Source: an uncultured Polaribacter sp. (lineage in GTDB: Bacteria; Bacteroidota; Bacteroidia; Flavobacteriales; Flavobacteriaceae). From it: a stretch of 17,127 nucleotides of DNA. This document shows positions 5,993-14,788 of the stretch, piece by piece. The stretch is from the NCBI GenBank assembly GCA_913050305.1, contig CAJXAS010000016.1, positions 1 to 17,127 on the forward strand. The letters run 5' to 3'. A program made the position numbers and the translations under genes. The notes under the pieces are model-generated. The model was not told where the DNA came from, ran no database searches, and saw nothing but the letters and a program-made list of their open reading frames with translations. Within the stretch, counting starts at the first letter, position 1. Every line of letters begins with the position of its first letter.

Positions 5993-8539
5993 TTAAGAAG
6001 CTGATTTTGTTTTTATCTTCTTTTTAGTTTTCTCTATTTGAATTGTGAGTTTATTTTCTTTCTCATCAAGATCCATTTTAATAGTATCACCCTCAGAGAG
6101 TTTAGAATTTACAATTTCTTCTGCTAAAGCATCTTCAATGTATTTCTGTATCGCTCTTTTAAGAGGTCTAGCTCCGTATTTCTTATCGAATCCTTTATCT
6201 GCTATATAGTCTTTAGCTTTCTCGCTTAGATCTAATGTGTAGCCTAAGTCAGATATTCTATTTAATAATTTATCTAATTCAATATCTATTATTGCATGTA
6301 TGTCTTCTCTTTCTAGCGCGTTAAAGATAATTACGTCATCTATTCTGTTTAGAAACTCAGGAGCAAAAGATTTTTTTAAAGCACCTTCTATAACAGATTT
6401 AGCATGTTCGTCTGCCTGTGCTGCTTTCGTAGCAGTACCAAAACCAACACCGCCGCCAAAATCTTTTAATTGGCGTGCACCAATATTAGAAGTCATAATA
6501 ATTATGGTATTTCTAAAGTCGATTTTTCTTCCCAAGCTATCTGTGATAAAGCCATCATCTAAAATTTGTAGCAAAATATTAAATACATCTGGATGTGCTT
6601 TTTCTATCTCGTCTAATAAAATAACAGCATACGGTTTTCTTCTTACTTTTTCAGTTAATTGTCCTCCTTCTTCGTAACCAACATATCCTGGAGGTGCACC
6701 AATTAGGCGAGAAATAGCAAATTTCTCCATGTATTCACTCATGTCAATTCTAATCAAAGAATCATCAGAATCAAATAATTCACGAGCTAGTACTTTTGCT
6801 AATTGTGTTTTACCAACACCAGTTTGGCCTAAAAAGATAAAGGATCCAATAGGTTTGTTTGGATCTTTTAATCCAACTCTATTTCTTTGTATTGCCTTCA
6901 CTACTTTTGTCACTGCAATATCTTGTCCCACAACTTTTCCTTTAATTAGTTGCGGTAATTCGTGTAATTTTTCTGTTTCTGCTTCTGCAACTCTATTCAC
7001 AGGAATTCCTGTCATCATAGAAACTACTTCTGCAACATTATCTTCTGTAACAATTTCTCTATTTTGTTTAGAGTCATCTTCCCATTGTTTCTGAGCAGAA
7101 TCTAGTGCAGCTTCCATGTTTTTTTCATCATCACGCAACTTTGCAGCTTCTTCGTATTTCTGTCCGTTTACTGCTTTTGTTTTTTGACTTCGAACAGTTT
7201 CTAGTTGAGATTCTAGATCTAAAACTTGTTGAGGTACTACAATATTGGTAATATGAATTCTAGAACCCGCCTCATCTAAAGCATCAATAGCTTTGTCTGG
7301 TAGGTATCTGTCTGTCATATATCTATTTGTTAATTTTACACAAGCATTAATGGCTTCATCTGTATAATTTACATGATGATGTTCTTCATATTTAGATTTA
7401 ATGTTTTGTAAGATTTGAATGGTTTCGTCTACGGAAGTAGGCTCTACAATTACCTTTTGAAAACGACGTTCTAAAGCACCATCTTTTTCTATATTTGTTC
7501 TAAACTCGTCTAAAGTAGTTGCACCAATACATTGAATTTCTCCACGTGCTAAGGCAGGTTTTAACATATTAGAAGCGTCTAGAGAACCCGTTGCACCACC
7601 GGCGCCAACAATGGTATGAATTTCGTCTATAAAAAGAATAATATCCTCATTCTTTTCAAGTTCATTCATTAAAGCCTTCATACGTTCTTCAAATTGACCA
7701 CGGTATTTTGTACCCGCCACCAAACTTGCTAAATCTAAAGAGACCAAACGTTTATCAAATAAAATTCTAGAAACTTTACGTTCTATAATTCTTAAAGCCA
7801 AGCCTTCTGCAATAGCAGATTTACCAACACCTGGTTCACCTATTAGCATTGGGTTATTTTTCTTTCTTCTACTTAGAATTTGTGAAACACGTTCAATTTC
7901 TTTTTGTCTTCCCACAACCGGGTCTAATTTTCCTCTTTCTGCTAAATCCGTTAAATCTCTACCAAAATTATCTAAAACAGGTGTTTTAGATTTTTTTACA
8001 TTTTGTGTTTTTTTAGATTGGTCAAAAGGGTTCGGTTTTTCTGAAGGAAACTCGTCATCAGAAGGAGTTTCTGCAATTGGGTTGTTTGGCAAATTATCTG
8101 TGTCTTCTGCATGTAATTGTTTATATAAAGCCTTGGCTTCATCATAATTTACATGGTACTTCTGAATTAGTTTTGTTGTTGGGTCATTTTCATTTCTAAG
8201 AATGCATAATAATAAATGAGCAGTATCAATAGACTCACTTTGGTATAATTTTGCTTCTAGAAATGTAGTTTTAAGCGCTTTTTCTGCTTGCCTTGTTAAA
8301 TGTAAGTTTTTCTTACTCGAAGTATCTGTAAATGCAGGGTTTAATTGTTCTAGTTTTTTACGCAATAGCACCGTGTCTACATCAAATGCAGTTAAGATTT
8401 CCATTGCTTTTCCTTCTCCTTTTCTTATTAAGCCTAATAACAAATGTTCAGTCCCAATAAATTCATGGCCTAACCTTAGCGCCTCTTCTTTACTGAATGC
8501 TATTACATCTCTTACTTTTGGTGAAAAATTATCGTCCAT
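5993..8539 (-). CDS. clpC: ATP-dependent Clp protease ATPase subunit ClpC
   Basis: ClpC is a Hsp100 unfoldase that feeds substrates to the ClpP peptidase in the cytoplasm. At 848 residues it has the full layout: two Clp_N repeats (about 1-145), a low-complexity linker (145-185), AAA+ domain 1 with Walker A GEPGVGKS (234-241), Walker B FIDE (D305, E306) and ERRF arginine region (357-360), a short UVR-type middle domain around KYEEAAKLRDDEKN (461-474) that separates ClpC from ClpB, and AAA+ domain 2 with Walker A GQTGVGKT (571-578), Walker B LLDE (D643, E644) and sensor region APEFLNRID. A ClpP-docking VGF tripeptide is seen at 698-700. The tail is Lys-rich. It is divergent from gyrA, and its upstream region lacks an exact TAnnTTTG box but has a sigma54-like element. 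No CtsR or McsB gene is adjacent. Confidence 0.96.
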   Translation of the reverse strand: MDDNFSPKVRDVIAFSKEEALRLGHEFIGTEHLLLGLIRKGEGKAMEILTAFDVDTVLLRKKLEQLNPAFTDTSSKKNLHLTRQAEKALKTTFLEAKLYQSESIDTAHLLLCILRNENDPTTKLIQKYHVNYDEAKALYKQLHAEDTDNLPNNPIAETPSDDEFPSEKPNPFDQSKKTQNVKKSKTPVLDNFGRDLTDLAERGKLDPVVGRQKEIERVSQILSRRKKNNPMLIGEPGVGKSAIAEGLALRIIERKVSRILFDKRLVSLDLASLVAGTKYRGQFEERMKALMNELEKNEDIILFIDEIHTIVGAGGATGSLDASNMLKPALARGEIQCIGATTLDEFRTNIEKDGALERRFQKVIVEPTSVDETIQILQNIKSKYEEHHHVNYTDEAINACVKLTNRYMTDRYLPDKAIDALDEAGSRIHITNIVVPQQVLDLESQLETVRSQKTKAVNGQKYEEAAKLRDDEKNMEAALDSAQKQWEDDSKQNREIVTEDNVAEVVSMMTGIPVNRVAEAETEKLHELPQLIKGKVVGQDIAVTKVVKAIQRNRVGLKDPNKPIGSFIFLGQTGVGKTQLAKVLARELFDSDDSLIRIDMSEYMEKFAISRLIGAPPGYVGYEEGGQLTEKVRRKPYAVILLDEIEKAHPDVFNILLQILDDGFITDSLGRKIDFRNTIIIMTSNIGARQLKDFGGGVGFGTATKAAQADEHAKSVIEGALKKSFAPEFLNRIDDVIIFNALEREDIHAIIDIELDKLLNRISDLGYTLDLSEKAKDYIADKGFDKKYGARPLKRAIQKYIEDALAEEIVNSKLSEGDTIKMDLDEKENKLTIQIEKTKKKIKTKSAS

Positions 8540-8587
8540 ATTATATTCTCTATTGATGTAAATTTAGTTCTTTTTTTTTCTAATTAA

Positions 8588-8605
8588 TTACAAAAAAGGT
8601 GCCAA
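8588..8605 (-). promoter_or_regulatory. Sigma54-like -24/-12 element upstream of clpC
   Basis: On the minus strand this reads TTGGCACCTTTTTTGTAA: an exact TTGGCAC followed by GG-N10-G spacing, as in the sigma54 consensus TTGGCAC-N5-TTGCA, but with GT instead of GC at -12. Its position would put the start about 40 bases before the clpC ATG. The mismatch at -12 and an AT-rich background make this tentative. Confidence 0.3.
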
Positions 8606-8613
8606 TCTTTAAA

Positions 8614-8626
8614 AAACTGACAGTTT
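8614..8626. repeat. 13-bp palindrome upstream of clpC
   Basis: AAACTG-A-CAGTTT is a perfect 6-1-6 inverted repeat, about 80 bases before the clpC start and directly upstream of the sigma54-like element. It could be an operator, but no repressor or activator is identified. Confidence 0.4.
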
Positions 8627-8732
8627 GACTAGGACTACAATTTATAAAACTATTGAAAATCAACCAAATAAATAGCTGTTAAAAATTATTAAAAAATGTT
8701 GATAACTCTCTTTAATTCAGAACGGGTATGTT

Positions 8733-8763
8733 TTTGTAAATTCTAATAGAAATAGTATCTTGC
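8733..8763 (+). promoter_or_regulatory. Putative -33/-7 promoter of gyrA
   Basis: TTTG (8733-8736), a 19-base spacer, then TATCTTGC (8756-8763) resembles the Bacteroidota promoter TTTG-N19-TAnnTTTG; the spacing is ideal but the last bases of the -7 box deviate. It would give a leader of about 35 bases. The rest of the 265-base divergent region shows only AT-rich sequence apart from the clpC-side elements. Confidence 0.4.
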
Positions 8764-8804
8764 CTTGTTTTAAAAAAGTGAATAAATATTTATAGAATAT
8801 ATAT

Positions 8805-11339
8805 ATGGCAGACGGAGAAAAAGTAATTCCTATTAACATAGAAGAGCAGATGAAAGCTGCGTATATCGATTATTCGATGTCAGTGATTGTTTCAAGAGCA
8901 TTACCAGATGTTAGAGATGGTTTAAAACCCGTTCATAGAAGAGTTTTATTTGGTATGCATGAGCTAGGAATTAAGGCAACTGGGTCTTACAAAAAATCGG
9001 CAAGAATTGTTGGAGAAGTTTTAGGTAAATTTCACCCGCACGGAGATACTTCTGTGTATGATTCTATGGTAAGAATGGCGCAAAACTGGAGTGTACGTTA
9101 CATGATGGTAGATGGGCAAGGGAATTTCGGTTCTGTAGATGGAGATTCACCAGCGGCAATGCGTTATACTGAGGTTAGAATGCAGAAAATATCAGAAGAC
9201 ATGTTGGCTGATATTGAAAAAGATACTGTAGATCATCGTTTGAACTTTGATGATACTTTGCAAGAACCAACGGTTTTACCAACACGCATTCCTAATTTAT
9301 TAGTAAACGGTGCTTCTGGAATTGCAGTAGGTATGGCAACAAATATGGCACCACACAACCTAACAGAGGTTATTAATGGTACGCTAGCATATATAGAGAA
9401 CAGAGAGATTGAAATAGATGAGTTAATGCAGCACATTACCGCACCAGATTTTCCTACAGGAGGAATTATATATGGTTACGATGGTGTAAGAGATGCTTTT
9501 CATACTGGTAGAGGACGTATTGTCATGCGCGCTAAAGCTATCGTTGAAGAAGTGAAGGGGCGTGAGTGCATTATTGTTACAGAGATTCCTTACCAAGTGA
9601 ATAAAGCAGAAATGATTAAAAAAACTGCTGAACTGGTTAATGATAAGAAAATTGAAGGTATTTCTAATATTAGAGATGAGTCTGACAGAAACGGAATGCG
9701 TATTGTGTATATTTTAAAACGTGATGCAATTCCTAATATCGTATTAAATAAATTATTTAAGTACACGCAATTACAAACTTCTTTTAGTGTGAATAATATT
9801 GCCTTGGTAAAAGGAAGACCAGAGCAATTAAATTTAAAACAACTAATTCATTATTTTGTTGAGCACAGGCATGAAGTTGTTGTTAGAAGAACAGAATTTG
9901 ATCTTAAAAAGGCAGAAGCAAGAGCACATATTTTAGAGGGATTAATTATTGCTTCAGATAACATTGATGAGGTAATTGCTACCATTCGTGCATCTAAAAA
10001 TGCAGATGAAGCTCGTGAGAAGTTAATCGTGCGTTTTGAGTTGACAGAAATTCAAGCAAAAGCCATCGTAGAGATGCGTTTGCGTCAATTAACAGGTTTA
10101 GAGCAAGATAAATTGCGCGCAGAGTTTGACGCAATTATGTTAACCATAACAGATTTAAAAGATATTTTAGCAAACGAACCAAGACGTTACGATATTATTA
10201 AAGAAGAGTTAGCACATATTAAAGACAAGTACGGAGACGAGCGCAGATCTATTATAGAATATGCTGGTGGAGACATGAGAATTGAAGACATGATACCAGA
10301 TACAAAGGTGGTGGTTACAATTTCGAATGCTGGATATTTAAAACGCACAAATTTAGAAGAATATAAAGTTCAGAATAGAGGTGGTAGAGGTCAAAAAGGT
10401 GCAACTACTAGAAATGAAGATTTCTTAGAGCACTTATTTGTAGGTACAAATCATCAATACATGATGTTCTTTACGCAGAAAGGAAAAGTATTTTGGATGC
10501 GTGTATATGAAATTCCTGAAGGTGGTAAAAACACTAAAGGTAGAGCAATGCAAAACTTAATCAATATAGAACCAGATGATAAAGTAAAGGCGTTCTTAGT
10601 AACACAAGATTTAAAAGACGAAGAATATATTAATAGCCATTATGTAATTATGGCAACTAAAAAAGGACAAGTTAAAAAGACTTCTTTAGAACAGTATTCT
10701 AGACCAAGAACAAATGGTATTAATGCAATTACCATTAAAGAAGGTGATGAGTTATTAGAAGCAAAACTAACAACTGGAGATAGTCAAGTAATGTTGGCAT
10801 TAGCATCTGGTAAATCAATTCGTTTTGAAGAAGCAAAAACCCGCCCAATGGGAAGAACTGCTTCTGGGGTAAGAGGAATTACTTTACAGCATGAAAATGA
10901 TGAGGTAATTGGTATGGTTGCTGTAAATGATATGGAAAGCAATATTCTTGTGGTTTCAGAAAAAGGATTTGGTAAGCGTTCTAAATTAGAAGACTACAGA
11001 GTTACCAATAGAGGTGGTAAAGGTGTAAAAACTTTAAATATTTCTGAGAAAACAGGTAATTTAGTAGCTATTAAAAATGTAAATGATTCTAATGATTTAA
11101 TGATTATAAATAAATCTGGATTAACTATTAGAATGGCTGTAGAAGACTTAAGGGTTATGGGACGTGCAACACAGGGTGTTCGTTTAATTAACATTAAAGA
11201 TTCTGATAGCATTGCAGCTGTTGCTAAAGTCGCGCACGAAGAAGACGTAGAAGAAGATTTAGAAGGTGAAACGGAAGATGGCACAGAAATTGAAAATGAT
11301 TCAAGTGAAAATGAATCAAATGAAAATAACGAAGAATAA
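8805..11339 (+). CDS. gyrA: DNA gyrase subunit A
   Basis: GyrA forms the A2B2 gyrase that introduces negative supercoils. The 844-residue protein begins IPINIEEQMKAAYIDYSMS, has the catalytic tyrosine in AAMRYTEVR (Y121), and the quinolone-determining segment HPHGDTSVYD, where E. coli S83 and D87 correspond to T82 and D86. Thr at 82 is the usual residue in flavobacteria and is not by itself a resistance change. The C-terminal DNA-wrapping beta-pinwheel contains the GyrA box as QNRGGRG (523-529), which marks this as GyrA and not ParC, and a later TNRGGKG repeat (734-740). The end is a strongly acidic tail of about 35 residues rich in Glu, Asp, Ser and Asn. The TPR gene starts 20 bases after the stop, so they are probably co-transcribed. 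Confidence 0.97.
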   Translation: MADGEKVIPINIEEQMKAAYIDYSMSVIVSRALPDVRDGLKPVHRRVLFGMHELGIKATGSYKKSARIVGEVLGKFHPHGDTSVYDSMVRMAQNWSVRYMMVDGQGNFGSVDGDSPAAMRYTEVRMQKISEDMLADIEKDTVDHRLNFDDTLQEPTVLPTRIPNLLVNGASGIAVGMATNMAPHNLTEVINGTLAYIENREIEIDELMQHITAPDFPTGGIIYGYDGVRDAFHTGRGRIVMRAKAIVEEVKGRECIIVTEIPYQVNKAEMIKKTAELVNDKKIEGISNIRDESDRNGMRIVYILKRDAIPNIVLNKLFKYTQLQTSFSVNNIALVKGRPEQLNLKQLIHYFVEHRHEVVVRRTEFDLKKAEARAHILEGLIIASDNIDEVIATIRASKNADEAREKLIVRFELTEIQAKAIVEMRLRQLTGLEQDKLRAEFDAIMLTITDLKDILANEPRRYDIIKEELAHIKDKYGDERRSIIEYAGGDMRIEDMIPDTKVVVTISNAGYLKRTNLEEYKVQNRGGRGQKGATTRNEDFLEHLFVGTNHQYMMFFTQKGKVFWMRVYEIPEGGKNTKGRAMQNLINIEPDDKVKAFLVTQDLKDEEYINSHYVIMATKKGQVKKTSLEQYSRPRTNGINAITIKEGDELLEAKLTTGDSQVMLALASGKSIRFEEAKTRPMGRTASGVRGITLQHENDEVIGMVAVNDMESNILVVSEKGFGKRSKLEDYRVTNRGGKGVKTLNISEKTGNLVAIKNVNDSNDLMIINKSGLTIRMAVEDLRVMGRATQGVRLINIKDSDSIAAVAKVAHEEDVEEDLEGETEDGTEIENDSSENESNENNEE

Positions 11340-11359
11340 TTAATCAAATAATTTTTAAA

Positions 11360-12610
11360 ATGAAAAATCAAATATTAGCAATTTCTCTAGGTTTAATTTC
11401 TATGATCGCCTTTGGCCAGAAAAGTGAATTAAAAACAGCAGAAAAAGCAATAAAGAAAGGTGAGTTTGCCACAGCATTGGTTGCTGTAAACTCTGTAGAT
11501 GCAATGTTAGCAACTATGGCTTCTAAATACAAAGCAAAGTATTACTTCTTAAAAGGGCAAGCATTAGCTGGTGAAAGTAATTATGCAGCGGCAGCAGATA
11601 GTTTTAACAATCTTTTTGATTATGAAATTGAAATAGGAAAGAAAAAATATACAAAGCTAGCAAAGCCTATGTTTGGTTCTCTGGTGCAAAAAGTATCTAC
11701 AAAGGCAATAGATCTTTATAGCAATGACAAGAACTATAAAGATGCAGCTACTAATTTTCATTTAACGTATAAGTTAAGTCCTACAGATACAACGTTTCTA
11801 TACAACGCAGCTCTTAGTGCTTCGTTAGCAAAAGAGTACGATGTTGCTTTAGGACACTATAGAGAATTGAAGAAAATAGGATATACAGGAATTACTACGC
11901 AATATTTAGCAGTTAGTATAGAATCTGGTAAAGTAGAAGATTTGGGTTCAAAAAATCAAAGAGATTTAATGGTTAAAGCAAAGCAATATAAAGAACCTAC
12001 CGAAAAGGTATCTGAATCTAAACAAGCTGATATTGTAAAAAATATTGGTTATATTTTAGTAAACCAAGGAAAAACAGAAGAAGCTATAGTTGCACTGCAA
12101 GAGGCTAGAAAAGCGAATCCAAAAGATGTTAATTTAATACTTAATGAGGCGCAGTTGTATATTAAGTTAGATAGAATGGACAAGTTTGGGGCTTTAATGC
12201 AGGAAGCTGTAAAGTTAGACCCTACAAACCCTACGTTATTTTTTAATTTAGGCGTTGTAAATGCAAATGAAGGTAAAATAGAAGAGGCGGTAGCTTATTA
12301 CAAGAAAGCAATTGAATTAAAGCCAGACTACGGAGATGCGTATATGAATCTAGCGGTTGCGATGCTTGCAGAAGAAAAAGAAATTATTGAGGAAATGAAT
12401 AATAATTTATCGGATTATGATAAGTATGACGCATTGCTTGCAAAGCAGAAAGCACTTTATATAAAAGCGTTACCTTATTTAATGAAAGCAGACACTATAG
12501 AGAGATCTGAAGGAACCGTTAGAACATTGTTAAACATGTATGATACTTTAGAAATGATCGAAGAAGCAGATGCTTTAAGGCCAATTTATAAAGAAATGAG
12601 AGGTCAATAA
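11360..12610 (+). CDS. Secreted tetratricopeptide-repeat protein
   Basis: The 416-residue protein opens with a signal peptide (MKNQILAISLGLISMIAFG, probable cleavage near residue 19-20), so it should act in the periplasm or be attached to the envelope by partners. The remainder is helical with TPR-like units: degenerate ones near 25-90 and 120-170, and clear ones around 223-255, 256-289 and 290-323, the last reading PTLFFNLGVV...GKIEEAVAYYKKAIELKP. TPRs bind other proteins; no enzymatic motif is visible and the function is unknown. It starts 20 bases after gyrA with no promoter or terminator in between, so it probably shares the gyrA transcript. The pairing gives no firm clue to its job, as the product is exported while gyrase is cytoplasmic. 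Confidence 0.87.
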   Translation: MKNQILAISLGLISMIAFGQKSELKTAEKAIKKGEFATALVAVNSVDAMLATMASKYKAKYYFLKGQALAGESNYAAAADSFNNLFDYEIEIGKKKYTKLAKPMFGSLVQKVSTKAIDLYSNDKNYKDAATNFHLTYKLSPTDTTFLYNAALSASLAKEYDVALGHYRELKKIGYTGITTQYLAVSIESGKVEDLGSKNQRDLMVKAKQYKEPTEKVSESKQADIVKNIGYILVNQGKTEEAIVALQEARKANPKDVNLILNEAQLYIKLDRMDKFGALMQEAVKLDPTNPTLFFNLGVVNANEGKIEEAVAYYKKAIELKPDYGDAYMNLAVAMLAEEKEIIEEMNNNLSDYDKYDALLAKQKALYIKALPYLMKADTIERSEGTVRTLLNMYDTLEMIEEADALRPIYKEMRGQ

Positions 12611-12630
12611 GTTATTGAATTTCTAAACAT

Positions 12631-12666
12631 AAAAAAATCCGAAACTTTTAAGTTTCGGATTTTTTT
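12631..12666. terminator. Bidirectional intrinsic terminator between the TPR gene and the NlpC/P60 gene
   Basis: A perfect 16-bp stem (12631-12646 with 12651-12666, loop TTTA), with core TCCGAAACT and A-run/T-run flanks, gives a hairpin and U-tract in both directions. The right arm reaches the very end of the convergent peptidase gene, overlapping its stop codon by two bases. Confidence 0.92.
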
Positions 12667-13435
12667 ATATAATTTTTTTTATCACTCTTAATTTATGGGT
12701 ATGCTTTTGAAGATCTGAATTAAAAATTCCACTATGATCTAAGCTATCTATTCTTACTTTTCCGTGAGCATGTATGATGTGGTAATCATTTAAAATAATA
12801 CCAACATGAATAATTTCTCCTTCTTCATTGTCAAAAAAAGCCAAATCTCCCGGCTCGCTTTCTTCAATAAAACTAAGTACTTCGCCTTGGGTAGCTTGTT
12901 GTTTTGCATCTCTTAATAATTGATACCCACAAAGTTTATAAACCATTTGCGTAAAACCAGAACAATCAATACCAAAAGGAGTTTTTCCTCCCCACAAAAA
13001 AGGTGCATTTAAATAAGTGAATGCAGTTTTTAAAAGATCGCTTTTAGAAGATATTCCATGAAAAACAGAATTGTCGTACCTATATTTGTTACTTCCTAAT
13101 CTTAACTTTCCTTCCGTAAAAAAAGGCAATTGAGAACCTATTGCAATTGTTGTTAATTCGTTTTGTTCATCTGTAACAAAGTCTACTATTTCAGCAGCAT
13201 AGGTAATCGTTTTATTATTTATTTGTATGTAGTTCTCTTCAGTAATTTCAAGATATTGCTTGTTGTCTATAAAACCCTCAAATTTATCAAAAGCCAAACG
13301 AATTTTAGTCCAGCTTTTTTGCTTTTCAATTATTTCAAAATGCTCACCAAATAAAACCTGACTAATCATTTCAGATTTGTCAGATTCCTCTAGTCTTAAA
13401 GGAACAATACTTATATTACAAATGCCGTATAACAA
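12665..13435 (-). CDS. NlpC/P60 (C40) cell-wall peptidase with N-terminal SH3-like region
   Basis: The 256-residue protein has an N-terminal SH3-like region (about 1-120, two repeats, e.g. SWTKIRLAFDKFEGFID) and a C-terminal NlpC/P60 domain. The catalytic set is visible: Cys in GIDCSGF (C158), His in IIHVGI (H210) and the third residue in IIHAHG (H222); GDLAFF precedes the His as usual. Such enzymes cut gamma-D-Glu-diaminopimelate bonds in murein peptides. There is no signal peptide or membrane helix, which fits a YkfC-like role in cytoplasmic recycling of murein peptides; this role is inference. The start is TTG: in frame upstream there is no ATG before a stop, and the next Met is residue 23, inside the conserved SH3 part. 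It follows the thiolase gene after 38 bases, probably as one transcript. Confidence 0.88.
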   Translation of the reverse strand: MLYGICNISIVPLRLEESDKSEMISQVLFGEHFEIIEKQKSWTKIRLAFDKFEGFIDNKQYLEITEENYIQINNKTITYAAEIVDFVTDEQNELTTIAIGSQLPFFTEGKLRLGSNKYRYDNSVFHGISSKSDLLKTAFTYLNAPFLWGGKTPFGIDCSGFTQMVYKLCGYQLLRDAKQQATQGEVLSFIEESEPGDLAFFDNEEGEIIHVGIILNDYHIIHAHGKVRIDSLDHSGIFNSDLQKHTHKLRVIKKII

Positions 13436-13473
13436 GTTTTTAATTGTTAGTTTTTAGTTTTTTTACTTTTTCC

Positions 13474-14652
13474 TTAAGAAATTCTTTCGATAATCATAGC
13501 ACTAGCACCACCACCTCCATTGCAGATTGCTGCGGCACCAAATTTGGCGTTATTTTGTTTTAAAATAGAAGTTAAGGCAATTACTATTCTAGCACCAGAG
13601 ACTCCTAAGGGGTGTCCTAAAGAGACCGCGCCACCATTAACGTTTACTTTGTCATCTGTAATATTTAAAAGCTTCATATTGGCTAAACCTACAATAGAAA
13701 AAGCTTCATTCAATTCAAAAAAGTCTACATCATTAATAGAGAGATTTGCTTTGGCTAATGCCTTTGGAAGTGCCTTTGCTGGTGCAGTTGTAAACCATTT
13801 TGGTTCGTGTGCAGCATCTGCGTAACTTCTAACTTTTGCAAGCGGAGTAATTTTTAATTCTTTTGCCTTTTCGGCAGACATTAAAACCAATGCAGCACCA
13901 CCATCATTGATTGTAGAGGCGTTTGCAGCAGTAACTGTTCCGTCTTTTGTAAAGGCTGCTCTTAATGAAGCAATTTTCTCCATTTTTACATTTTTGAATT
14001 CTTCATCTTCAGAGAAAATAATTGCATCTCCACGTCTCTGAGGAATTTCTACGGGCACAATTTCATCGGCATATTTCCCAGCACTCCAGGCTTTTGCAGA
14101 ACGTTCATAAGACTGTATTGCAAAGTTGTCTTGCGCTTCTCTAGAAAAATTATATTCAGTAGCACAAGCATCTGCACAAACACCCATAGGAATTTTGCCA
14201 TATGCATCTACCAATCCATCTTTCTGCATGCCATCTTCCATGGTGATTGGCCCAAATTTATTACCATTTCTAGCATGTTGATAATGCGGGATAGCACTCA
14301 TGTTTTCCATTCCACCTGCAACAACAATTTCAGCATCACCTAAAGCAATGGATTGTGCTGCCAACATAATCGATTTCATACCAGAAGCACAAACTTTATT
14401 TACAGTTGTACATGGCACTGTGTCTGGAAGGCCAGCATAGATTGCAGCCTGTCTTGCAGGTGCTTGTCCTAAGCCAGCGGAAACTACATTTCCCATATAT
14501 ACTTCGTCTACCAGTTCTGGTGATAAATTAATTTTAGTTAAAGCTCCTTTTATTGCGATAGCACCTAGTTTTGTTGCGGGTATAGAAGATAAACTTCCCA
14601 TAAAACTTCCAATAGGTGTTCTGGCAACAGATACAATTACTACTTCTTTCAT
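13474..14652 (-). CDS. Thiolase (acetyl-CoA acetyltransferase / acyltransferase)
   Basis: A complete 392-residue thiolase. The nucleophilic Cys lies in NKVCASGMKS (C88), NEAF supplies N315, GGAVSLGHPLGVSGAR carries the catalytic His (H347), and CNGGGGASA has the second Cys (C377). The length and the start MKEVVIVSVARTPIGSF are typical of tetrameric short-chain acetyl-CoA C-acetyltransferases, which join two acetyl-CoA into acetoacetyl-CoA or run in reverse; a beta-oxidation role cannot be excluded. No fadB, CoA-transferase or polyhydroxybutyrate gene is adjacent, so the pathway is not set by context. It is the first gene of a minus-strand pair with the NlpC/P60 peptidase and is divergent from the 7TM-HD gene, 136 bases away. 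Confidence 0.94.
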   Translation of the reverse strand: MKEVVIVSVARTPIGSFMGSLSSIPATKLGAIAIKGALTKINLSPELVDEVYMGNVVSAGLGQAPARQAAIYAGLPDTVPCTTVNKVCASGMKSIMLAAQSIALGDAEIVVAGGMENMSAIPHYQHARNGNKFGPITMEDGMQKDGLVDAYGKIPMGVCADACATEYNFSREAQDNFAIQSYERSAKAWSAGKYADEIVPVEIPQRRGDAIIFSEDEEFKNVKMEKIASLRAAFTKDGTVTAANASTINDGGAALVLMSAEKAKELKITPLAKVRSYADAAHEPKWFTTAPAKALPKALAKANLSINDVDFFELNEAFSIVGLANMKLLNITDDKVNVNGGAVSLGHPLGVSGARIVIALTSILKQNNAKFGAAAICNGGGGASAMIIERIS

Positions 14653-14761
14653 ATGATGTTTTCAGATTATTTTTACACAAGGTTATACGCGAAATTAAAC
14701 TTTTTTAATCGATTTTGATAGGTTTGTCTCTTTTCAATCTCTAACCTTAACTTTTTTGCAG

Positions 14762-14769
14762 TAAGTTTG
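14762..14769 (+). promoter_or_regulatory. Putative -7 promoter box for the PgpH-like gene
   Basis: TAAGTTTG matches TAnnTTTG and ends 19 bases before the ATG at 14789. A second match, TAGGTTTG, lies at 14719-14726. Neither has a well-spaced TTG -33 box, so which is used is open. Confidence 0.4.
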
Positions 14770-14788
14770 TATTAATAAGATACATAAT

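Noticed and set aside
6300..7094. Open frames on the + strand inside clpC (6300-6677 and 6729-7094)
   Set aside because: They are antisense shadows of a conserved clpC coding region, give Ser/Ile-rich proteins with no recognisable domain, and have no promoter box or separate spacing.
10994..11371. Minus-strand open frame of 125 residues across the end of gyrA and the start of the TPR gene
   Set aside because: It mirrors the acidic tail codons of gyrA as a Ser-rich run; both sense genes are well supported and no family resemblance is seen.
14678..14685. Possible thiolase promoter box (TAACCTTG on the minus strand)
   Set aside because: One mismatch to TAnnTTTG and no -33 element at a fitting distance; too weak to list.
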